A program made the translations under genes and the position numbers. Shown in pieces: positions 52,480-58,004 of a stretch of 58,004 bases of DNA (the stretch's first letter is position 1; every line of letters begins with the position of its first letter). This DNA is from JAUASV01 sp047605685 (GTDB lineage Bacteria > Actinomycetota > Actinomycetes > Actinomycetales > Microbacteriaceae), in contig JASGFF010000005.1 in assembly GCA_047605685.1 (NCBI GenBank), forward strand, positions 1-58,004, in the 5' to 3' direction. The notes under the pieces are model-generated. The model saw only the letters and a list, made by a program, of their open reading frames with translations. It did not search any database and was not told the origin of the DNA.

Positions 52480-53310
52480 GTGGCAAGGACCGTCGACCCG
52501 GAGATCGCCCGTTCCTGGCTCCTCGTGAACGCGACCCGGCCGGCCGGGTTCGAGGCCGCCTGGGCATCGCGGGCGGACCAGGTCGTGCTCGACATCGAGG
52601 ATGCCGTCGACCCCGCGTTCAAGGACGGGGCGCGCGAGGATGTCGCCTCCTGGCTCTCCGACGGCCAGAAGCGCGCCTGGGTGCGCATCAACGACCACTC
52701 GACCTCGTTCTGGTCCGACGACGTCGACCGGCTCAAGGGGCTCCCGGGTCTCGCGGGCGTGATGCTCGCGAAGACCGAGGCGGGCGAGCACGTCACCGAG
52801 ACGTTCGACCGGCTCGGCGGCGCCACGCCCGTGCTCGCGCTCGTGGAGTCGGCGCTCGGCATCGAGGAGGCGGTCAACATCGCGAAGGCCCGCGGCGCGT
52901 TCCGGCTCGCCTTCGGCTCCGGCGACTACCGTCGCGACACCGGCACGAGCGCGGACGACCTCGCGATGGCCTATCCGCGGTCGCGGCTCGTGGTGGCGTC
53001 CCGCATCGGCGGCCTGCCCGGCCCCATCGACGGGCCGACGGTCGGCACGGCGCACCGGGTGCTGCGCGAGCAGTCCGAGGTGACGGTGATGCTCGGCCTC
53101 ACCGGCAAGCTCTGCCTCGACGTCGAGCAGCTGCCGGTCATCAACGAGGTCATCAGCCCCACCCCCTCGGATGTCGCCTGGGCGCGCGACTTCCTCGCCG
53201 AGTTCGAGGCCTCGGGCGGCGTCATCCAGGACGGCTCGACGCTGCCCCGCCTGGGCCGCGCCCGCAAGATCGACCGACTCGCCCGCGCCTTCGGCGTCGA
53301 GCCGCGCTGA
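52480..53310 (+). CDS. HpcH/HpaI aldolase / CitE-like CoA-ester lyase
   Basis: A 276-residue TIM-barrel protein of the citrate lyase beta-like family: DQVVLDIEDAVDP (metal-binding Glu/Asp), WVRINDH, GVMLAKTEAGEHV, VLALVESALGIEEAVNIA and FGSGDYRRDTG. Such enzymes cleave malyl-, citramalyl- or hydroxyacyl-CoA. Location after acyl-CoA oxidase suggests a role in CoA-ester breakdown. GTG 52480 is the only start that keeps the N-terminal strand. Confidence 0.87.
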   Translation: MARTVDPEIARSWLLVNATRPAGFEAAWASRADQVVLDIEDAVDPAFKDGAREDVASWLSDGQKRAWVRINDHSTSFWSDDVDRLKGLPGLAGVMLAKTEAGEHVTETFDRLGGATPVLALVESALGIEEAVNIAKARGAFRLAFGSGDYRRDTGTSADDLAMAYPRSRLVVASRIGGLPGPIDGPTVGTAHRVLREQSEVTVMLGLTGKLCLDVEQLPVINEVISPTPSDVAWARDFLAEFEASGGVIQDGSTLPRLGRARKIDRLARAFGVEPR

Positions 53311-53342
53311 CGTTCGGTCCCGCCCGCTCGGTCCCGCCGGGC

Positions 53343-54296
53343 TCAGTCGCGCCGGGCGGCGTGCGGCTCGGCATCGTGCGGCTCGGCATTCGGGGCCGGC
53401 GCGGCCGAGCGCGGCTCGCCCGAGGCGCTGCGCGAGGGCCAGCTCGTCACGAGCACGCCGGCGATGATGATCGTGCCGCCCAGCATGTCGACGACGGCGA
53501 GTCGCTCGCCGGTCGTCGCGCCGATGATCACCGTGAACACCGTGATGAGGTTGAGGAAGATCGCCGCGAGGCCCGTGGGCGTCGTGCGCAGCGCCGCGTT
53601 CCACAGCACGTACGAGCCGACCGAGGGCAGGATCGCGATGTAGAGCAGCGACCAGCTCGCCGCGGCGTCCGTCGGCCACGACAGCCCGGCGACGGGCGTG
53701 AGCGGGGCCATCGCGACGACCACGACGATCGCCTGCGCCGCCGTCGAGGCGATCGGCGGCACGCCGGGCACGCGCCCCCAGATCGAGTACAGGCTCCACG
53801 CCGCGATCGCGCCGATCATGAGCAGCTGGCCCGGGTTGACGTCGAGCGATAGCAGCGAGAGCGGCGACCCGCCCGAGATGACGAGCAGCACCCCGATCAG
53901 GCTGATCGCGATGCCGCCGACCTGGCGCCCGCCGAGCCGCTCGCGCAGCAGCCAGGTGCCGAGGAGCGCCATGAGCGCCGGGTTCGCGGCGTTGACGATC
54001 GAGGCGCCGATCGAGGTCGTGAAGCGCAGCGCCGTGTAGAGGAGCAGGTTGTAGGCGAGCATGCCCAGCGCGGCGAGCAGCACGATGCGCGGCCAGGCAC
54101 GGAGCACCGTGCGCCAGTCGGGGCGCTCGACGAGCTGCGCGATCAGCAGCAGCGGGATGACGGCGATGAGCCAGCGCCAGAACGTGAGATCGAAGGGCGA
54201 GAGCGCGCGCGACGCGACGCTCGCAAGCACGTAGTGGCCGCCCCACATCGCGGTCGCGAGCCCCATGAGGACGGCTGCAGTGGGCGATACGCGCAT
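53343..54296 (-). CDS. EamA/DMT family transporter
   Basis: A 317-residue membrane protein with ten helices in two EamA repeats (MGLATAMWGGHYVLASVASR at the start; PTGLAAIFLNLITVFTVIIG in the second). The tail carries AEPHDAEPHA, a small duplication. GGAGG precedes ATG 54296. It is divergent from an Lrp-type regulator, which fits export of an amino acid or related metabolite. Confidence 0.87.
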   Translation of the reverse strand: MRVSPTAAVLMGLATAMWGGHYVLASVASRALSPFDLTFWRWLIAVIPLLLIAQLVERPDWRTVLRAWPRIVLLAALGMLAYNLLLYTALRFTTSIGASIVNAANPALMALLGTWLLRERLGGRQVGGIAISLIGVLLVISGGSPLSLLSLDVNPGQLLMIGAIAAWSLYSIWGRVPGVPPIASTAAQAIVVVVAMAPLTPVAGLSWPTDAAASWSLLYIAILPSVGSYVLWNAALRTTPTGLAAIFLNLITVFTVIIGATTGERLAVVDMLGGTIIIAGVLVTSWPSRSASGEPRSAAPAPNAEPHDAEPHAARRD

Positions 54297-54370
54297 GGAA
54301 TCGGAACCTCCATGATCAAGTAGGGGCCGATCGCATCATCAGAAGCACACTGCGTGCAAGCGGGCCTCGT

Positions 54371-54376
54371 TAGCCT
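54371..54376 (+). promoter_or_regulatory. -10 hexamer TAGCCT of the Lrp gene
   Basis: TAGCCT lies 7 bases before ATG 54384, with no ribosome-binding site. This supports ATG 54384 over the in-frame upstream start at 54354. Confidence 0.55.
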
Positions 54377-54383
54377 GAGCAGT

Positions 54384-54902
54384 ATGACCAAATCCACCCG
54401 GAGCGATACCGCCCGCCTGGCCACAAAGACCAGGCCGCAGACCCTCGACGCGATCGACCAGCGCGTGCTGCTCGAGCTCGACCGCGATCCTCGCGCGACC
54501 GTCATGCTCATCGCCGAGCGCACCGGGCTCGCGCGGGGCACCGTGCGCTCGCGTCTCGAGCGTCTCGAGCGGGACGGGGCGCTGCGCGCCCACAGCGCCC
54601 GCCTGCAGCCGGAGGCCCTGGGGCTGGGGCTGCGTGCGATCGTCTGCGCGCAGGTCGACCAGAACGAGTTCGGCGAGACGATCCAGGCGCTCGCCGCGAT
54701 CCCCGAGGTCGTCGAGTGCTCCGGCGTCTCCGGCCGGGACGACATGCACTGCCAGGTGGTCGCGCGCGATCCCGAGCATCTCTACCTCGTCACGCGACGC
54801 ATCATGCGGTGCCGCGGCGTGCAGCGCACATCGACGTCGATCGTCCTCACCGAGTTCATCGCCTACCGCACGACGCAGCTGCTCGACTCGGCCACGGCCT
54901 GA
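54384..54902 (+). CDS. Lrp/AsnC family transcriptional regulator
   Basis: A 172-residue regulator. LDAIDQRVLLELDRDPRATV and IAERTGLARGTVRSRLERLE form the helix-turn-helix; the rest is the AsnC/RAM ligand-binding domain (VVECSGVSGRDDMHCQVVAR). It likely controls the divergent EamA transporter in response to an amino acid. The -10 position fixes the start at ATG 54384. Confidence 0.88.
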   Translation: MTKSTRSDTARLATKTRPQTLDAIDQRVLLELDRDPRATVMLIAERTGLARGTVRSRLERLERDGALRAHSARLQPEALGLGLRAIVCAQVDQNEFGETIQALAAIPEVVECSGVSGRDDMHCQVVARDPEHLYLVTRRIMRCRGVQRTSTSIVLTEFIAYRTTQLLDSATA

Positions 54903-54972
54903 TCGCACCGGGCCCGCCGTCGACGGGAGGCGGCGCGCGGGCGGCCTCGGCGGCGGCGGCGGCCGTTCGGGT

Positions 54973-54978
54973 TAGGGT
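54973..54978 (+). promoter_or_regulatory. -10 hexamer TAGGGT of the lipoprotein gene
   Basis: TAGGGT with exactly 6 bases to ATG 54985 and no ribosome-binding site. It is a leaderless promoter. Confidence 0.6.
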
Positions 54979-54984
54979 GCCCGC

Positions 54985-55506
54985 ATGATCCGCGCAGCTC
55001 TGCTCCTGTCTCCCGTGCTCATCGCCCTCGCGCTCTCCGGATGCACCGGCGGCGACGCCGACGAGTCCGGGGACGCGACATCCTCGGCGACCGTCGCGAG
55101 CGCCACGCCGGACGCCTCGGCGACGGCCGCCACCGACGACGCCACGGATGACGGCACCGACGACGCCGAGGCGACTCCCACCGCCGACTCCGCGAGCTAC
55201 GCCGACGCGAGCGCGCTCGTGGATGCCGCGGTCGCGGCCGGCCTGAGCTGCGCGAGCCCGACCACCGTCGATGCCGAGGCGCCGGCGACGTCCGCCGTCA
55301 AGTGCGGCAAGCTGACGCTCAGCGTCTACGCGAGCGCGGACGACCGCGACTCCGTCGTGAACACGGCGCTCGCCGACGCGGACTCGACCGCGATGTTCCT
55401 CGTCGGCGCGAACTGGATCATCGCCGCCCCGAACGGCAACAGCGGCACGAAGCTCTCGGCGCTCCTCGACGTCCTCGGCGGCTTCATCGTGCCCGAAGGC
55501 TCGTGA
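54985..55506 (+). CDS. Hypothetical lipoprotein
   Basis: A 173-residue protein. The signal peptide ends in the lipobox LSGC (Cys 20) and is followed by a Thr/Asp/Ala-rich spacer of about 50 residues. The folded part (residues 72-173) has two Cys (CASPTTVDAEAPATSAVKCG) that may form a disulfide. I do not recognise the family; it resembles small actinobacterial cell-surface lipoproteins. Confidence 0.75.
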   Translation: MIRAALLLSPVLIALALSGCTGGDADESGDATSSATVASATPDASATAATDDATDDGTDDAEATPTADSASYADASALVDAAVAAGLSCASPTTVDAEAPATSAVKCGKLTLSVYASADDRDSVVNTALADADSTAMFLVGANWIIAAPNGNSGTKLSALLDVLGGFIVPEGS

Positions 55507-55528
55507 GCGCCGGGTTTCCTGAGCGCCC

Positions 55529-56569
55529 TCAGCCGCGCAGCGCGCGCAGCCGGGGCAGGATCTCCTCGCCGTAGCGGCGCAGGAAGCGCTCCTGGTCGTG
55601 GCCCGGGCCGTGGAACACCAGGTGGGTGAAGCCGAGGTCGAGGTAATCGGCGATCCGCGCGACGTGCTCCTCGGCATCCGTCGAGACGATGAAGCGGCTC
55701 GCGACCTGCTCGATCGGCAGCGCGTCGCCGAGCCGCTGCATCTCGACCGGGTCGTGCACGCTCGTCTTCTGCTCCGGGCTGAGCGCGAGCGGCGCCCAGA
55801 ACCGGGTGTCCTGCAGCGCGCGCTCCCGGTCGGGGTCGAACGACACCTTCACCTCGATCAGCCGGTCGACGGCGGTGCCGAGCGCGCTCTCGCGCTTGCC
55901 GAGGCCCTCCTCGAGCGCGGGGATGAGCGTGTCGGCATAGAGCGCCCGGCCCTTGCCCGAGGTGGTGATCCAGCCGTCGGCGATGCGGCCGGCGAGCCGG
56001 GTCGCGGCCGGCCCGGACGCGCCGATGTAGATCGGCACCGGCGTCTCGGGACGGTCGTAGACCGTGGCATCCCGCACCCGGTAGAACTGGCCCTCGAAGC
56101 TCACCCGCTCGCCGGCCCAGAGCGCCTCGATGAGCCCGATCGCCTCCTTGAGCCGAGCGAAGCGCTCCTTCTGCTCGGGCCAGTCGATGCCGAGGGTCAC
56201 CTCGTTGAGCGCCTCGCCGGTGCCGACGCCGAGGACTACCCGGCCGGGGAACAGCGAGCCGAGGGTGCCGAAGGCCTGCGCGACCACGCCGGGGTGGTAG
56301 CGCAGCGTCGGCGTGAGCACGCTCGTGCCGATGAGCACCCGCTCGGTCGAGGCGCCGAGCGCGCCGAGCCACGGGATCGCGGCGGGGGCGTGGCCGCCAC
56401 GGTGCTGCCAGGGCTGCAGGTGGTCGCTCGTGAACACGCTGTCGAAGCCGAGCTCCTCGGCGAGCACGGCGTAGCGCAGCAGCTCGGCGGGGCCGAACTG
56501 CTCGGCGCTCGCCTTGTAGCCGAAGCGAATGGGCACAGCCTCGGAGCTGGTGGGCAGCGGGACTGTCAT
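55529..56569 (-). CDS. fgd: F420-dependent glucose-6-phosphate dehydrogenase
   Basis: A 346-residue luciferase-like TIM barrel that oxidises glucose-6-phosphate and reduces cofactor F420. The sequence follows mycobacterial FGD1 closely: SDHLQPWQHRGGHAP, GTSVLTPTLRYHPGVVAQAF, LGVGTGEALNEV, TRFWAPLALSPEQK and LVFHGPGHDQERFL. The catalytic residues of FGD1 (His40, Trp44, Glu109) appear as His50, Trp54 and Glu119 with the same spacing. ATG 56569 overlaps the upstream monooxygenase stop as ATGA. It implies that the organism makes F420. Confidence 0.9.
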   Translation of the reverse strand: MTVPLPTSSEAVPIRFGYKASAEQFGPAELLRYAVLAEELGFDSVFTSDHLQPWQHRGGHAPAAIPWLGALGASTERVLIGTSVLTPTLRYHPGVVAQAFGTLGSLFPGRVVLGVGTGEALNEVTLGIDWPEQKERFARLKEAIGLIEALWAGERVSFEGQFYRVRDATVYDRPETPVPIYIGASGPAATRLAGRIADGWITTSGKGRALYADTLIPALEEGLGKRESALGTAVDRLIEVKVSFDPDRERALQDTRFWAPLALSPEQKTSVHDPVEMQRLGDALPIEQVASRFIVSTDAEEHVARIADYLDLGFTHLVFHGPGHDQERFLRRYGEEILPRLRALRG

Positions 56570-58004
56570 GACGCACCTCTCACCGGGATGACGGATGCCG
56601 CCTCGCGCAGCGCGGCGACGAACTCGTGCGCGAAGCCCGGCCACAGCAGGGTGAGCCGGCCGAGGCGGGGGTCGAGGTACCAGCTCTCGCAGCCGCCCGT
56701 GGTCCACACGGTGCCGGCGGCGCGCCGGTCGACCTCGGCGGTCCAGGCGTCCTCGCGCGCCGCGTCGACCTCCACCACCTCGCCGGGCCGCAGCACCTCG
56801 CGCACGAGGTCGATCTGCGCCTCGATCATGGTGATCGCGGAGTTGTGGCCGAGGCCGGCGTTCGGGCCGTCGAGCACGAACAGGTTGGGGAAGTCCGCGA
56901 CCAGGGTGGCCGCGTAGGCGCGCATCCCGTCGCGCCAGTGCTCGGCGAGGCTGCGCCCGCGCGCGCGCACGAGCGGGGCGTAGGGCTGCTCGGCGGTGCG
57001 GAAGCCGGTGGCGAGCACGAGCACGTCGACCTCGTGGCCGCGCCCGCTGGCGCCGGCGAGCCGGGCGCCCGCGACGGACCTCAGGGCGCTCGGCTCGATC
57101 GTCACCCGCGGCCCGGACACCGCGGGGTAGTAGTCGTCGGAGAGCAGCACGCGCTTGCAGCCGATCTCGTAGCCGGGCGTGAGCAGGGCGCGCAGCCGGG
57201 CATCCGACACCTGCCGCTCGAGGTGGGCGAGGGCGCGGGCGCGGGCCGCGGCGATGCGCACCGGGTCGCCGGCGCGCTCGCGGAAGCCCTCCTCGAGCTC
57301 CCAGAACAGCCGCTCGCGCTCGGCGTGCAGCCCCTCCGGCGTTGCCAGCAGGGCGCGCTCGGCGTGCGTGTAGGCGCGCTCGAGGCGCGGCACGATCCAG
57401 GGTGCGCTGCGCTGGAACTGCACGACGGAGGCGGCGCGCGCCGCGACGGCGGGCAGCAGCTGCACGGCGCTCGCCCCCGAGCCGACGATGGCGACCCGCG
57501 CGCCGTCGAGCGCGACGCCGTGGTCCCAGCGCGCGGAGTGGAACACCGGGCCGGGGAACGTCGCGAGGCCGGGCACGCTCGGCACGTAGGGCTCGGCGAG
57601 GCGGCCGCAGGCGAGCACGAGCGCAGCGCAGCTGCGGATGCCGCGGCTGGTGCGCACCCGCCAGAGCCGCTCGTCCTCGTCCCAGTCGGCGCCGAGCAGC
57701 GTCGTGTCGAGCTCGATGAGCGGGCGCACCCGGTCGGCGAGGCCCTCCAGGTAGTCGCGGATCTGCGCGCCGGCGGCGAAGCGCCGGTGCCAGCCGCTGC
57801 CGGAGTGGAACGAGAAGGCGTAGAGCGGGGCCGGGATGTCGCAGGCGACGCCCGGGTAGCTGTTGTCACGCCAGGTGCCGCCGACGGCGCCGGCGCGCTC
57901 GATCACCGCGACCCCGTGCCCGGCCTCGGCGAGCCGCAGTGCGGCGCCCAGGCCGGCGAAGCCGGCGCCGACGACGAGCACGTCGTCGTGGCGGCCCGGC
58001 GGAG
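56566..58004 (-). CDS. Baeyer-Villiger-type flavin monooxygenase (partial, runs off the window)
   Basis: At least 471 residues of an FAD- and NADPH-dependent monooxygenase. Counting from GTG 57981: GAGFAG (5-10), GGTWRDNSYPGVACDIP (34-50), the BVMO fingerprint FPGPVFHSARWD (F142, G144, H148, W152), second Rossmann GSGASA (167-172) and ATGFRTA. GTG 57981 lies right before the FAD motif, and the frame is open to the window edge (preceded by PPGRHDD), so the true start is probably beyond 58004. It should insert oxygen into a ketone. It is coupled to fgd by a 4-base overlap. Confidence 0.85.
   Translation of the reverse strand, partial: PPGRHDDVLVVGAGFAGLGAALRLAEAGHGVAVIERAGAVGGTWRDNSYPGVACDIPAPLYAFSFHSGSGWHRRFAAGAQIRDYLEGLADRVRPLIELDTTLLGADWDEDERLWRVRTSRGIRSCAALVLACGRLAEPYVPSVPGLATFPGPVFHSARWDHGVALDGARVAIVGSGASAVQLLPAVAARAASVVQFQRSAPWIVPRLERAYTHAERALLATPEGLHAERERLFWELEEGFRERAGDPVRIAAARARALAHLERQVSDARLRALLTPGYEIGCKRVLLSDDYYPAVSGPRVTIEPSALRSVAGARLAGASGRGHEVDVLVLATGFRTAEQPYAPLVRARGRSLAEHWRDGMRAYAATLVADFPNLFVLDGPNAGLGHNSAITMIEAQIDLVREVLRPGEVVEVDAAREDAWTAEVDRRAAGTVWTTGGCESWYLDPRLGRLTLLWPGFAHEFVAALREAASVIPVRGAS

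Noticed and set aside
48064..54246. A reverse-strand frame of 2060 codons without a stop
   Set aside because: Only its last 540 codons (48064-49683) are a real MFS gene. The rest is antisense to acyl-CoA oxidase, NUDIX and CitE genes; in very GC-rich DNA such frames stay open by chance and the translation is low-complexity.

Overview
The window is very GC-rich DNA with genes packed on both strands, many GTG starts and 4-base stop/start overlaps. The gene content (purC-purD and purF/purM/DUF3073 with a sterol-carrier-like neighbour, an F420-dependent glucose-6-phosphate dehydrogenase, CUT1 sugar ABC genes without a dedicated ATPase, MocR/YczE) points to Actinomycetota. The overall style, including a strongly over-used GGATGCC heptamer, fits Microbacteriaceae, but the family is an inference. 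I see no tRNA, rRNA, CRISPR array, insertion sequence or prophage. The window looks chromosomal with some accessory content.

Layout. 1-9.7 kb: a YbdK-type carboxylate-amine ligase and the purine block (purD-purC, GDPD, sterol-carrier-like protein, small membrane protein, purF, purM, DUF3073). 9.9-11.9 kb: a flavoprotein and a membrane protein. 11.9-18.3 kb: a carbohydrate locus (glycogen-debranching-like hydrolase, two CUT1 permeases, lipoprotein binding protein) divergent from a LacI regulator, with two palindromic operators between. 18.3-21.1 kb: a KimA-like permease and a secreted protein. 21.1-23.2 kb: PadR plus DUF4097, then a YefM/YoeB toxin-antitoxin pair. 23.3-28.8 kb: YczE and its MocR regulator, then an RND exporter. 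28.9-32.3 kb: an SsuABC-type ABC operon followed by an Rrf2 regulator. 32.3-38.2 kb: a PrmC-like methyltransferase fused to a GNAT domain, a DEAD-box helicase with a long disordered N-terminus, MarR, and cysK-cysE. 38.3-49.7 kb: an MFS exporter, a seven-repeat secreted propeller protein, recQ, a frameshifted alpha/beta hydrolase, an MFS/TetR pair, thioredoxin and a third MFS exporter. 49.8-58.0 kb: acyl-CoA oxidase, NUDIX, CitE-like lyase, EamA transporter/Lrp pair, a lipoprotein, and an FGD-BVMO pair cut by the window end.

The most unusual signal is not a gene. A perfect palindrome centred on TCCCAATTGGGA occurs once between genes (6391-6412) and twice inside the helicase gene (34321-34346, 34801-34832). 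Both coding copies are in the same frame and encode RSVPIGTDRR. They differ by a compensatory base-pair swap that is synonymous in both arms, so the palindrome appears to be kept as DNA or RNA structure while being translated. Three other gene borders carry roughly 75-95 bp elements with long inverted-repeat arms. Another pattern runs through the window: for about a dozen genes a TANNNT -10 hexamer sits 6-8 bases (10 in one case) before the start codon, as expected for leaderless transcripts. Short tandem duplications of 6-21 bp recur at gene ends and in protein linkers.
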